From contig KE159527.1 in the NCBI GenBank assembly GCA_000403215.2, positions 45,497 through 109,496 on the forward strand: 64,000 nucleotides of DNA. The letters are read 5' to 3'. Source of the DNA: Lachnospiraceae bacterium A4 (GTDB lineage: Bacteria; Bacillota; Clostridia; Lachnospirales; Lachnospiraceae). Of the stretch, positions 7,668-17,222 are shown piece after piece (position 1 is the stretch's first letter; every line of letters starts with the position of its first letter). Under the pieces are notes generated by a model that ran no database searches, had not been told where the DNA came from, and saw only the letters and a list, made by a program, of their open reading frames with translations. A program made the translations under genes and the position numbers.

Positions 7668-10037
7668 TTATTCATACAGATAGATTTCCACGCGGTCCAC
7701 AATCGCCTCCATCACCTCGTCGAGTTCCTTGTGTCCCTCAAGATACGCCGTTCCCTCTGTATAGACTACACTTTCCAGCATCGTATCACTGAGATACGGT
7801 ATGTCTAACTGAGCAATCCATTGTTCAAGCTGTGCGATGTCCTCTGTATCAACAGGATATATCAAGTAGAAAAAGTTCTCCCCAGTTGGCAGCGTAAAAC
7901 CCGCCATACCCTTTTCACCGTTCTCTCCAAGCTCACTTTCCTCGTAGGCAAACTGCTCTGGAAGCGCACTCTTGTTAACAGGCAGCCCAAACTGCATTTG
8001 CTTCTGGACATCTCTGCTAAGCATCATCTCCACAAACTGCCTCGCAGCATGATGATTCTCCGACGCAGCATTCATACCGATAATCGACGCTGGATGATAA
8101 ACATTACTGCACTGGCCATTCAACAGCTTCATCATTGTATTCTCTAACCCCTGCATTCTTGGCACTGACAGCATGTCCTCATAAACAGATGCCATCACAA
8201 TCTCACCGTATGCAAACGGCGCCTCACGCAGCAGATAAGCACTGTCCTGAGTTGACATGAAAGATCCATTCTCCTCCCAGTCTGTACCATCTTTCAAAAT
8301 CCTGTTCTGCTGGTACTCCTCGACATCTTCCGGCGGCATACCATGCATCTGCATCTCATAAATCCGCTTGGTCTGTTCCAAAAATGATCGTATCTGACCT
8401 TGATTGAGTTGTCCTTGTTCATTCTTCCACGACGGCGCGCAGATCGGAACAGACCGTCTGAGAATGCCGGACGCTGAACATACCTTCAACAAGTTTGTAT
8501 CCGGGTAAGCCTCCCTTGCCTTCTCCACCATATCTGCCAGTGACTCATAGTCCTCTGCCCCGTCCACAAATGCTGCATCTCCATACAAAACCGGAATATA
8601 AAACTTCGCCGGAACAGCGTACATCTTCTCGCCGTATGAAAGATTTTCAATGATATTGCTGTACAGTCCGTCCTGCGCACTGATTTTATCCACGACATCG
8701 GACAAATCCTCCAGCACGCCCTTTTCTGCATAAGTGTCAATATTTATGCCATCCAGCATAATGATATCAGGACCGCTGCCGCCAAGAAGCTGCGTATTCA
8801 GCTTTTTCAGTGCATCCTCCCGCGTGATGCCGTCCTCGTCCATTCCGATCTGATATTGTATGTACAGATTCGGCGCCTGCGACTGACATGCCGCGATTGT
8901 CTGTTTCACCAGATCATCTTCATTCAGACTATAGACAGTAAGCCTGTCTGTTGGCACAGACGGCAGTGCCGCGTCATAGACAAATTTTACGATTCTCCCA
9001 TTGTTAAATATGGCAAGAAATTCATTTTTGTCTGTTGTTGTCATCGCTGTAATATGGTCTGTCGGGCTGCCCAGTGGAGCAAACGCCCCGTCAATCACTT
9101 GCTCCACCACACTGCCGCCGATGGCATGGCGGTACACCCCTTTCTCACTCACAATATAAATCGTGCGGTCTATCCCCAGAAAGGCATACCCATGGTAATT
9201 TCCGCCTACCCATAACATTCCGCTCTTATAATTTTCCTCCAGAAAGCTGTCAAGTGTCTTATCCTCCAGAAAGACCTTCTTTTCCAAGTCATACAAAAAG
9301 ATCGTCTCAGCAGTCACATACATCAGCAGTTGATCCTGACATGCCATCATGGTTTCATTGGAATTTTCAACCTGCACAAGCTTTTGGGCCGAACTTTCAC
9401 TGGAATTTTCGTTTATATCTATTTTGTAAATGCTTCCGCCGCCCGGTGCATATACGTATGCGTAAAGAGTTCCCTCCTCGTCAAAGGTAATGTCCCACAG
9501 GTGCGCTTCTTCCTCCGGGAAATCCACCTCGATCTGTCTTGTCGTATTATCTATATTGTAAATGTAAAGATTATAATCATAGGTACTATAAACTCCACCC
9601 GGAGAATCCTCTCTTTCGTCCATCCCAATCAGCGCAATTGTACCGTCTTTTGCAACTGCTACCGCCGCGGGCATATGTTCTTCCATAAACGCGGTGCGTG
9701 TTTCATTGATCTCAGCGACCCACGTACTGCCCCCATCTGCTGACACAACCTTCTCCTTAGAGAAACGGTTCAGCAGGACAAGCTGTCCATCCTCTAATGT
9801 CTGCATCTGCGCCATATCATAAAATTCACTTCCCTCATAGACTGTGGTGCCCACGTAACGCCCCATGCCATTGCTGTCAGCAAGCTCTCCCTGCCCGGAG
9901 GCCTCTTTACGCGCGTCAGGCAGTGTACCATTTTCACTCTCCAACGAACCTTTTGCATCACAGCCTGTCGCTATAATACCAAGTACAGCCGCCATAAAGA
10001 ACGCTGCCAATCTTATAAACAGTGATTTCCTTCTCAT
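7668..10037 (-). CDS. Lipoprotein with propeller-like N-terminus and solute-binding-like C-terminus (copy A)
   Basis: A 789-residue exported lipoprotein with signal MRRKSLFIRL, lipobox IIATGC and lipidated Cys26. Residues roughly 60-370 look like a beta-propeller: repeated short strands, an Asp-box SADGGSTW at 99-106, and phrases such as KDGTIALIG and DEEGTLYAYV. From about 375 (RLTVYSLNEDDLVKQTIAA) it resembles family-1 extracellular solute-binding proteins, including LNTQLLGGSGPDIIMLDG and a late MNAASENHHAARQFVEMML. No permease or ATPase is adjacent. It is clearly paralogous to the next gene (same length, same domain order, many shared segments). Its promoter carries the same operator boxes as the neighbouring two-component genes, so a sensory role at the cell surface is more likely than plain uptake. 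Confidence 0.8.
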   Translation of the reverse strand: MRRKSLFIRLAAFFMAAVLGIIATGCDAKGSLESENGTLPDARKEASGQGELADSNGMGRYVGTTVYEGSEFYDMAQMQTLEDGQLVLLNRFSKEKVVSADGGSTWVAEINETRTAFMEEHMPAAVAVAKDGTIALIGMDEREDSPGGVYSTYDYNLYIYNIDNTTRQIEVDFPEEEAHLWDITFDEEGTLYAYVYAPGGGSIYKIDINENSSESSAQKLVQVENSNETMMACQDQLLMYVTAETIFLYDLEKKVFLEDKTLDSFLEENYKSGMLWVGGNYHGYAFLGIDRTIYIVSEKGVYRHAIGGSVVEQVIDGAFAPLGSPTDHITAMTTTDKNEFLAIFNNGRIVKFVYDAALPSVPTDRLTVYSLNEDDLVKQTIAACQSQAPNLYIQYQIGMDEDGITREDALKKLNTQLLGGSGPDIIMLDGINIDTYAEKGVLEDLSDVVDKISAQDGLYSNIIENLSYGEKMYAVPAKFYIPVLYGDAAFVDGAEDYESLADMVEKAREAYPDTNLLKVCSASGILRRSVPICAPSWKNEQGQLNQGQIRSFLEQTKRIYEMQMHGMPPEDVEEYQQNRILKDGTDWEENGSFMSTQDSAYLLREAPFAYGEIVMASVYEDMLSVPRMQGLENTMMKLLNGQCSNVYHPASIIGMNAASENHHAARQFVEMMLSRDVQKQMQFGLPVNKSALPEQFAYEESELGENGEKGMAGFTLPTGENFFYLIYPVDTEDIAQLEQWIAQLDIPYLSDTMLESVVYTEGTAYLEGHKELDEVMEAIVDRVEIYLYE

Positions 10038-10088
10038 ATCTTACCTCCAAATGTACTGTATAGACGCCCAAAGCCTTTTTTACATTTT

Positions 10089-10122
10089 ATGATAACATAA
10101 CAATCTCTAAATTTTCTCTAAG
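10089..10122 (-). promoter_or_regulatory. Direct-repeat operator and -10 for lipoprotein copy A
   Basis: On the minus strand CTTAGAGA (10115-10122) and TTTAGAGA (10104-10111) start 11 bp apart, then 9 bp, then TATCAT (10089-10094) as a -10. The same box pair, period and 9-bp distance occur at 12525-12558 and 12670-12703. OmpR-type regulators typically bind tandem repeats of about 11 bp next to the -35 position, which suggests activation. Confidence 0.75.
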
Positions 10123-10146
10123 AGGTTGATAAAAGAAGTTGTACTT

Positions 10147-12492
10147 TTATTCATACAGAGAAATTTCCACACTATTCACAATCTCCTCCACCGCCTCATC
10201 GAGTTCCTTGTGTCCCTCAATGTACTCCACGCCCTGCGCAAAAATCACATTTTCAAACACAGGATCGCTCAAATAAGGTGTGTCAAGTCCTGCAATCCAC
10301 TGTTCTAGTAGGTCGATTCCCTCCTGTTCAACAGGATAAATCGTAAATCCATGCGTCACGCCATCTATGTCATAAGAGGTAGAATACTGGCCGCCGTCCT
10401 CACCCAGTTGACTTTCATCATAAGCAAAGACCGATGCAAGCGACTTTTTATTGATTGGAAATCCCAACGGTGTGTTATCTTGAACAGTTGTGCTAAGCAT
10501 CATGCCAACAAACTGTTTTGCCCTGTCAGAACTCTTTGTTGCTGCGTTAATGCCTACGATGGATTCTGGACAGTACACCTTGGCACTCTGCCCGTCTAGT
10601 GGTTTCGATATCGCTTGCTCCATGCCTTCTGCACGCGGTACAGACAGCATATCTCGATATGTGTACGCACCCAACGTCTCACCAAAAGCAAACGAGCAGC
10701 GTTTCTCAAGACAAATCGTTTCATTCAAGCCTTTGAAATAAGGGCTCTCCTCATAATCATTTGCAACCCGCCGCTGGTAATTGTCAATTGCCTCTGTCGG
10801 TGTCCCATTCATCTGCACCTCGTAAAGTCTCTTGGAAAGCTCGAGAAACTCTTTGATTTTCTGTGTGTCCAACTGTCCTTTTCCGTCCTGCCATGAAGGC
10901 GCACACACCGGCATAGCGCGCTTCATGATGCCCTTTGCCGAAGAAATTCCCACCATATCTGTATCAGTATATGTCTCCCGCGCCTTTTCATAGAGCGCTA
11001 CCATCGACCTGTAATCCGTTATACTGTCCACTGCCTCTTTCTGCCCGATGACAACTGGAATGTGAAACTCCAACGGAATCGCATAAATCTGATCGCCCCC
11101 GCTTAAATTATCAATTAGATTCCTATATAATCCGTCTCTCTCATCTGCCGCATTGACAATCTCTGACAATTCCATCAGCACGCCCTTCTCTGCATAGGCG
11201 TCAATCTTCATGCCGTCGAGCAGCATAATGTCTGGTCCACTCCCGCCAAGAAGCCGTGTATTCAGTTTTTTCAACGCATCCTCCTGCGTGATGCCGCCAT
11301 CTTCCATTCCAACCTGATATTCAATGAACATTTCCGGGTACTGTGTCTGATAAGCAGAGATTGTCTGCTTTACCAGATCATTTTCTTTCAAACTGTAAAC
11401 CGTAAGTTTTTCGTTCGGAACAGTTGGCACACTCGCGTCATAGGCAGCCTTGACAATGCTTCCATCTGAATATGCTGTCACAAACTCATTCTTGTCATTC
11501 ACTGTCATCGCCAGAATATTGTGCGACGGCGTACTCAGCAGGGAGAGACTGCCATCTATCACCTGCTCAATGGTGCTTCCGCCAATCACATGCCGATGAA
11601 GTCCCTTATCCCCTGCAATATAGATGGTCTTGTTCTCGCCCAAAAAAGAATATGCTGTAAATCCTGCGCCTGTCCAAGACATATCTTGATAAGTATCCAA
11701 GATAAAACTGTCAAGAGTCTCGTCCTCTATAAATTGTTCCTTTTCCAGATCATACAGGAATATTTTTTGCGCAGTCATACACATCAGTATCTTATTTCTG
11801 CATTCCATCAGATAACAGTTCTCCTGAAGCGTGGTCAGATTCTTCGATACTCCTGTATCAAGATCTACCTTATATATTATCCTGCAGCCGCCAGCAAACA
11901 CAAACAGCTCTCCCTGCTCACCAAATGCCACTTCGCTCAGTCTGGACTCGGTATCTGGCAGGTCAATTTCAATTTGCCTGACAGTATCGTCTGTATGATA
12001 GATATACAGACGATAGACATATTCCATGTGCTCTGCGTCTGCTGATGGATCCTTTTTATCCATGCAAATCAACGCCAGCGTGCCGTCCGTTGATATGGCA
12101 GTCGAAATTGGATAGTGTTCTTTGACAAAGACAGAAAATTCCTCGTCCTGTTCAATATTCCATGTATTTCCGCCGTCCTCCGACACAAATCTCTGGCTGG
12201 TCATACTGTTGACCAACACAATCCGGCCATCACTGAGGATCTGTTTTTCCATCCTGTCCCAATACTCTCCCTCACAGACGGTCCGATCTACATAACGCCC
12301 TGTGCCACTATTATCAGAAGTGTCCGTGTCCTGCTGCGCTGCGGCAGACACATCGCTGTCTGTCATAAGCATGTCTGCCTCACGTTCAGAGCGCTGTGGC
12401 TCTCCTTGTGTGCCGCAGCCTGCCATTGTTATGGTGATCACAGCAGACATAACAAATGCAGCCAGTCTCGTACTAAGTAATTTTTTTCTCAT
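10147..12492 (-). CDS. Lipoprotein with propeller-like N-terminus and solute-binding-like C-terminus (copy B)
   Basis: A 781-residue paralogue of the gene at 7668-10037. Signal MRKKLLSTRL, lipobox TMAGC and lipidated Cys26. An Asp-box SEDGGNTW lies near residue 105 of a propeller-like region. The solute-binding-like half begins near KLTVYSLKENDLVKQTISA and contains the shared LNTRLLGGSGPDIMLLDG. The C-terminal endings of the two copies (EGHKELDE then VEIYLYE or VEISLYE) are nearly the same, so this is a tandem duplication followed by divergence. It lies immediately divergent from the response regulator at 12743 and has its own operator and -10; a GGAGG site precedes the ATG. The ligand is unknown. 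Confidence 0.8.
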   Translation of the reverse strand: MRKKLLSTRLAAFVMSAVITITMAGCGTQGEPQRSEREADMLMTDSDVSAAAQQDTDTSDNSGTGRYVDRTVCEGEYWDRMEKQILSDGRIVLVNSMTSQRFVSEDGGNTWNIEQDEEFSVFVKEHYPISTAISTDGTLALICMDKKDPSADAEHMEYVYRLYIYHTDDTVRQIEIDLPDTESRLSEVAFGEQGELFVFAGGCRIIYKVDLDTGVSKNLTTLQENCYLMECRNKILMCMTAQKIFLYDLEKEQFIEDETLDSFILDTYQDMSWTGAGFTAYSFLGENKTIYIAGDKGLHRHVIGGSTIEQVIDGSLSLLSTPSHNILAMTVNDKNEFVTAYSDGSIVKAAYDASVPTVPNEKLTVYSLKENDLVKQTISAYQTQYPEMFIEYQVGMEDGGITQEDALKKLNTRLLGGSGPDIMLLDGMKIDAYAEKGVLMELSEIVNAADERDGLYRNLIDNLSGGDQIYAIPLEFHIPVVIGQKEAVDSITDYRSMVALYEKARETYTDTDMVGISSAKGIMKRAMPVCAPSWQDGKGQLDTQKIKEFLELSKRLYEVQMNGTPTEAIDNYQRRVANDYEESPYFKGLNETICLEKRCSFAFGETLGAYTYRDMLSVPRAEGMEQAISKPLDGQSAKVYCPESIVGINAATKSSDRAKQFVGMMLSTTVQDNTPLGFPINKKSLASVFAYDESQLGEDGGQYSTSYDIDGVTHGFTIYPVEQEGIDLLEQWIAGLDTPYLSDPVFENVIFAQGVEYIEGHKELDEAVEEIVNSVEISLYE

Positions 12493-12524
12493 TGTAAACC
12501 TCCATATTCATTTAATTTTTCCCT

Positions 12525-12558
12525 ATCTTAGCACAGAAGTCTCTAAATGCTCTCTAAA
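12525..12558 (-). promoter_or_regulatory. Direct-repeat operator and -10 for lipoprotein copy B
   Basis: On the minus strand TTTAGAGA at 12551-12558 and again at 12540-12547 (11-bp period), then 9 bp, then TAAGAT (12525-12530). The spacing is the same as in front of copy A and of the response regulator. Confidence 0.78.
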
Positions 12559-12669
12559 TTTGCATTAAAAATCATATTAAAAAGAATTTAAAATGCTCTC
12601 ATACTTTACACCCGAACAGGTATCGAGTATAATAAGGCGAAAAGATTTTGCCGACAACGCATATTGAAT

Positions 12670-12703
12670 TTTAGAGATAATTTAGAGATAAATAAAGTAA
12701 AAT
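12670..12703 (+). promoter_or_regulatory. Direct-repeat operator and -10 for the response regulator operon
   Basis: TTTAGAGA at 12670-12677 and 12681-12688 (11-bp period), 9 bp, then TAAAAT at 12698-12703. There is no separate -35 hexamer; the boxes occupy its place, as expected of an activator-dependent, autoregulated promoter. Confidence 0.78.
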
Positions 12704-12742
12704 ATGAAGTACAAAAATATTTTACTTTATGGAGGAGAAACC

Positions 12743-13429
12743 ATGCGTATACTACTCGCCGAAGATGACAAGAAACTAAATGAATCCCTCACAGCCCAGC
12801 TGATTTCAAGAGGCTTTATTGTAGACTCCTGCTATGACGGGGAGGAAGCGCTTTATTATGCTGTGCAGAATATTCATGATGTGATTCTGCTCGACCGAAT
12901 GCTTCCCGGCATGGAGGGCACTATGATTCTGACCAAACTGCGCAGGCAGGGCATCAGTATCCCCGTTCTCATGATCACTGCACTTGGCACGCTGAACGAC
13001 AAAGTGACAGGACTGAATCTTGGCGCTGACGATTATCTGGTAAAGCCGTTTGCGTTCGAAGAGCTGCTGGCGCGTATCCAGTGTGTCACAAGACGCTCTC
13101 CGATTCTCAGCCAGACAGAATTGTCCACCTACTGCGATATCAGCTTTGATGAGACCTCAAACACCCTTACCGGACCAGACGGCAGTTGTACCTGCTCTAA
13201 GCGCGAGGGCGCGATGCTTGAAATATTTGTCAAAAACGGCGGACAAACCCTGTCAAGAAACACGCTTCTATTAAAAATCTGGGGACCTGACAGCGACGTT
13301 GAGGAGGGAAACCTTGACAACTATATCTACTTCGTCCGCAGGCGGCTCAAGGCAGTCGGAAGCCGTTTAAAGCTAAGAACAATCCGCGGTATTGGCTACT
13401 GTCTGCTGGAAGAATCACTGGAAAATTAG
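12743..13429 (+). CDS. OmpR-family response regulator
   Basis: A 228-residue regulator. The receiver has E7-D8-D9, phosphoacceptor Asp51 (LLDRMLPG), MITALG and YLVKPF. The C-terminal part is a winged-helix output domain ending with the typical DNYIYFVRRRLK, RTIRGIGYCL. I start at 12743 (MRILLAEDD) because GGAGGAG lies seven bases upstream; the longer frame from 12704 begins on the -10 element. It forms an operon with the kinase 21 bp downstream and most likely binds the TTTAGAGA repeats at its own promoter and at both lipoprotein promoters. Confidence 0.94.
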   Translation: MRILLAEDDKKLNESLTAQLISRGFIVDSCYDGEEALYYAVQNIHDVILLDRMLPGMEGTMILTKLRRQGISIPVLMITALGTLNDKVTGLNLGADDYLVKPFAFEELLARIQCVTRRSPILSQTELSTYCDISFDETSNTLTGPDGSCTCSKREGAMLEIFVKNGGQTLSRNTLLLKIWGPDSDVEEGNLDNYIYFVRRRLKAVGSRLKLRTIRGIGYCLLEESLEN

Positions 13430-13450
13430 AGAGGAAGCAATTTCTATCAC

Positions 13451-14764
13451 ATGAATACCATCAAAAAAGCACACCTTCATTTGACACTGTTAAACGGCTG
13501 CATCACCACATTGATTTTAATTGTCATGACACTTGGCTATCTATTGATTTCCGAAAATAACATGATGAAAAATAAAATGTACTCCTATCAGAGTGACATC
13601 TACACGACCGCCTCCTACATCGAGCAGCAGGACATCATCAGCAACACATGGCTGTCCCAGCTTGAATCCGGCAAAAAATACTATGTGTCCTTGATGGACA
13701 ATGACACCGAATTTCTATATGATACCAATAAAATACATGAAAGTGATGAGAGACGGCAGGTCCTCGACAAAGCATGGCGTTATTACCATCATGAAAACGC
13801 CTCCATGACGCACCATACGCTCTCGTATAAAAGCAGTTACACCTCCTTTATATTAAGTCAGGAAAATGACATCAGTGTCAATAAATTCGGTTACTGCTGT
13901 TTTGTAATCCACATGGAAAAAAATACGTCTACGCTGGAAATTCTGCTGGCTGCGCCGCTTGAGACAATCAAAAAGCAAATGACAAGACAGCGTTCTTTAT
14001 TTCTGGGGATTATCACACTTGCCCTGATCGCAATCTGGATTTTCGCATACATTTTTACCGGAAAACTGCTAAATCCGATTGAGGCAAGCAGACTCCGGCA
14101 AAATCAGTTCATCGCCTCCGCGTCCCATGAGCTGCGCACACCGCTCGCGGTGATACTCTCATGTGCCGAGGCAGGGCTTGACAAAGATGTATGCCCCGAA
14201 TTGAGTACGATCAAAAACGAAGCGCTGCGCACCTCAAGACTGTTAAACGACATGCTCACACTGCTGAGTTGTGACACGGGGCATCTCGACATCAAGCCAG
14301 TGCGCACCCAGCTCGACACACTGGTACTGAACGCCTGCGAGGCTTTTGAGAATATGGCAGCTTCAAAAAATATCCAAATCAGCGCCTCCCTCCCCGAAGA
14401 TGCACTCCCCGACTGCGTATGTGACAGTGAGCGCATCACACAAGTGCTCACAATCTTTCTGCACAATGCCGTCAGCTATACGCCGGCGGGCGGAAAAATC
14501 TGTCTGTCTGCCGATTACGTGAACAAACACTTTGAAATCAAAATTTCTGACACGGGTGTCGGTATCAGCGACGAGGATAAGTCCAAAATATTTGACCGCT
14601 TTTATCGCAGCGAAAAAGCCCGCAGTGACAAAAATCACTTCGGGCTGGGTCTCGCCATCGCCTACGATATCATTACCGCACATCACGGAAGTATCAAAGT
14701 ATCCGACACACCGGGCGGCGGCAGCACCTTTTTGATCATACTCCGCAGCCAAGCTTCCTCATAA
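13451..14764 (+). CDS. Sensor histidine kinase, partner of the OmpR-type regulator
   Basis: A 437-residue membrane kinase with TM1 at about 13-35, an extracytoplasmic domain of about 145 residues, TM2 at about 183-203, the H-box SASHELRTPLAV with His226, N-box FLHNAVSYTP, G1 DTGVGISDEDK, F-box FDRFYRSEKA and G2 HFGLGLAIA. It encodes a complete kinase. The extracytoplasmic loop has no domain I can name; it may contact one of the two lipoproteins whose genes share its operator. The gene is followed directly by a strong terminator at 14777. Confidence 0.93.
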   Translation: MNTIKKAHLHLTLLNGCITTLILIVMTLGYLLISENNMMKNKMYSYQSDIYTTASYIEQQDIISNTWLSQLESGKKYYVSLMDNDTEFLYDTNKIHESDERRQVLDKAWRYYHHENASMTHHTLSYKSSYTSFILSQENDISVNKFGYCCFVIHMEKNTSTLEILLAAPLETIKKQMTRQRSLFLGIITLALIAIWIFAYIFTGKLLNPIEASRLRQNQFIASASHELRTPLAVILSCAEAGLDKDVCPELSTIKNEALRTSRLLNDMLTLLSCDTGHLDIKPVRTQLDTLVLNACEAFENMAASKNIQISASLPEDALPDCVCDSERITQVLTIFLHNAVSYTPAGGKICLSADYVNKHFEIKISDTGVGISDEDKSKIFDRFYRSEKARSDKNHFGLGLAIAYDIITAHHGSIKVSDTPGGGSTFLIILRSQASS

Positions 14765-14776
14765 TGTTGATCAACG

Positions 14777-14812
14777 CAAAAATGCATCAGACCATAATCT
14801 GATGCATTTTTG
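14777..14812. terminator. Bidirectional terminator between kinase and EF-G paralogue
   Basis: A perfect 15-bp stem, CAAAAATGCATCAGA against TCTGATGCATTTTTG, with a 6-nt loop. T-runs on either strand serve both convergent genes. Confidence 0.88.
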
Positions 14813-14830
14813 TATGAATAAAATGCGGTA

Positions 14831-16921
14831 TTATACGTCCGCAGAATCCACTACTTTATTTGCTCTCGCCTTCACCTGCGCGTCCTGAATATCGTTCGGT
14901 GTCTGCTCATATCTCGTCACTTCATACTCAAAGCTGCCGCGTCCGCCTGTCATGGAACGAAGCACTGTACAGTATCCTGTCAACTCCATCATTGGAATAT
15001 CCGCTTCAATAACCTGCTTGCCGTTTCCAATCGGATTCATGCCAAGCACTCTGCCGCGCCGCTTATTCAAGTCGCCCATTATATCACCTGTGTAGCGCTC
15101 GGGTGCTGTCACCTTGAGCGATGCAATCGGTTCAAGCAGCACAGGTCCTGCCTCCATAAAGCCCTTCTTAAACGCCTGAATCGCTGCGGTCTTAAATGCC
15201 ATTTCTGAGGAATCCACTGCATGATAAGAACCATCGTACAGTATTCCCTTCACGCCTACCACCGGATAAGCCGCCAAAGGTCCTTTCAGCACAGATTCCT
15301 GCATTCCTTTCTCGACAGCCGGGAAGTAATTCTTTGGAACCGCACCGCCTACGACTTCCTGCTCAAACATATACGCTTTCTCCAAATCGCCGGACGGCTC
15401 AAAGCGCATCTTGACATGACCATACTGTCCGTGTCCGCCGGACTGTTTTTTATACTTGTATTCCACGTCGGATTTCTTCTTGATGGTCTCGCGGAACGCA
15501 ATCTTGGGATCACTTAGCTCAATCTCGCACTTGTACTCATTTGCCAGACGGCTCTGGATAATTTCAAGCTGCTGGTCGCCTATGCCGTACAGCAAGGTCT
15601 GTCTGTTCTCCACATCATTGACCACCTTCAAGGTCTGATCTTCGTGCGACATCTTCTGCAATGCCTGAGATACCTTGTCAATGTCTCCCTTGTTTGGCAC
15701 CTTATAGCGCTTTGCCGTATACGGCTTTGAAATCTCAAACTTGCCGTACTCAATCACGGTTGCCTTTGTCGAGAGCGTGTTTCCTGTCCTCGCAGCCGTG
15801 AGCTTGGCAATCGCACCGATATCCCCTGCGTGCAGCTCACTGATTTCTATGGGTTTGCTGCCCTGTAATATGTATAACTTGTTCACTTTTTCCTCGATAT
15901 CCTTATCTTTATTATAGATTGTATCGTCCGCCTTAAATACGCCTGAGCATACCTTAATCAGAGAATACTTGCCGATAAACGGGTCTACGATTGTCTTAAA
16001 CACATATGCGGACTTTGCCTTCGAAAAATCATAATTTGCCTCAAAGACCTCATTGGTTTTCATGTTAAAACCTGCAAGCTGCCTGTTCTCAGGGCTTGGC
16101 ATATATTTCACGATATCGTCAAGCAGTGTGTATGTACCTTGGCATAACAGGCTTGAACCCATACTAATCGGCACGATCGAGCTGTCAATCACATTCGTGC
16201 GCAGCGCTGCACGAATCTCATTCTCAGAGAATGTCTCCCCGCCGAAATAGCGGTCCATAAACTCCTCGCTTGTCTCGGCTACCGCCTCCATCAAAGTATC
16301 TCTGTAGAGATTCAGATTGTCCATGCTGTAGTCTGGAATCTCGCACGCTTCGACATCTTTGCCCTTCCAGCGGTTTCCTGTCTCACTCACAACATTCACA
16401 TAGCCCACGAATTTTTCATTCTCTCTGATTGGGAAATGGAACGGTGCAATCTTCTTGCCGTACATCTCTGTGAGCTTCTCCACAACATTCTTAAATGATG
16501 CGTTGTCCGCATCCATTCCAGTCACATAGATCATTCTCGGAAGCTTATATTTCTCACACAACTCCCAAGCCTTCTCTGTCCCTGCCTCGACGCCGGACTT
16601 GCCCGATACCACAATGATCGCTGCATCTGCTGCACTGATTGCTTCCTCAACCTCACCGATGAAATCAAAATATCCGGGTGTATCGAGAACGTTAATCTTC
16701 ACGCCATCCCACTCAATCGGTACGACAGAAGTACTAATGGAAATTCTCCTCTTCTGCTCTTCCTTGCCATAATCGCTGACGGTATTGCCGTCTTCAACTT
16801 TTCCCATGCGTGAAGTGATACCTGACAGATATGCCATTGATTCCACGAGACTTGTCTTTCCAGCCCCACCATGACCTAACAATACTACGTTTCGGATCTT
16901 ATCAGTTGTGTAAATGTTCAT
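14831..16921 (-). CDS. EF-G-like GTPase paralogue (FusA2 type)
   Basis: A 696-residue EF-G-like protein with all five EF-G domains by length. P-loop GHGGAGKTS at 16-24, then the G domain, and a C-terminal part with AFKKGFMEAGPVLLEPI, RYTGDIMGDLNKRRGRV and ELTGYCTVLRSMTGGRGSF as in EF-G domains IV-V. Two G motifs differ from the translational factor: DTPGYFDF has Tyr where EF-G has the catalytic His (DTPGH), and the NKMD guanine-specificity motif reads TGMDADN. This places it with the EF-G-like paralogues that do not replace canonical EF-G; it lacks the usual rpsL-rpsG-fusA-tuf context. The cellular role is not established. Confidence 0.85.
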   Translation of the reverse strand: MNIYTTDKIRNVVLLGHGGAGKTSLVESMAYLSGITSRMGKVEDGNTVSDYGKEEQKRRISISTSVVPIEWDGVKINVLDTPGYFDFIGEVEEAISAADAAIIVVSGKSGVEAGTEKAWELCEKYKLPRMIYVTGMDADNASFKNVVEKLTEMYGKKIAPFHFPIRENEKFVGYVNVVSETGNRWKGKDVEACEIPDYSMDNLNLYRDTLMEAVAETSEEFMDRYFGGETFSENEIRAALRTNVIDSSIVPISMGSSLLCQGTYTLLDDIVKYMPSPENRQLAGFNMKTNEVFEANYDFSKAKSAYVFKTIVDPFIGKYSLIKVCSGVFKADDTIYNKDKDIEEKVNKLYILQGSKPIEISELHAGDIGAIAKLTAARTGNTLSTKATVIEYGKFEISKPYTAKRYKVPNKGDIDKVSQALQKMSHEDQTLKVVNDVENRQTLLYGIGDQQLEIIQSRLANEYKCEIELSDPKIAFRETIKKKSDVEYKYKKQSGGHGQYGHVKMRFEPSGDLEKAYMFEQEVVGGAVPKNYFPAVEKGMQESVLKGPLAAYPVVGVKGILYDGSYHAVDSSEMAFKTAAIQAFKKGFMEAGPVLLEPIASLKVTAPERYTGDIMGDLNKRRGRVLGMNPIGNGKQVIEADIPMMELTGYCTVLRSMTGGRGSFEYEVTRYEQTPNDIQDAQVKARANKVVDSADV

Positions 16922-17222
16922 TGCAGCTACCTCCTATTTAGTGCGAATGCTCCGCGGGCACTCTATTATTTCTACTTGTTGCTCTTAATATTACAATTTT
17001 ACTATATATTATCAGACAATACAATCTTTTTTGTGCATTTTGTATATATTATTTTGCATAAAATACTTTCCTAAATTTCGTGAGAATTGCTAAAACTTTT
17101 GCGCTTGACACAAATCCTTCTGTTTACAGATTTTCAATACAATGATAAAATATATTCTATACTTATTTTCTATGCTTATTCTATTTGAAAACCGATTATA
17201 CTTGGAAAGGAAATAATTTTAT
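16922..17222. other. Divergent intergenic region
   Basis: About 300 bp between the EF-G paralogue (minus) and tyrA (plus). It holds both ribosome sites (AGGAGGT for the minus gene; GGAAAGGAA for tyrA) and very AT-rich sequence. TTGACA at 17105-17110 is a candidate tyrA -35, but I cannot pair it with a convincing -10. I see no riboswitch or small gene. Confidence 0.5.

Noticed and set aside
17105-17133. TTGACA as a tyrA promoter
   Set aside because: No acceptable -10 at 16-18 bp; left as a remark in the intergenic entry.
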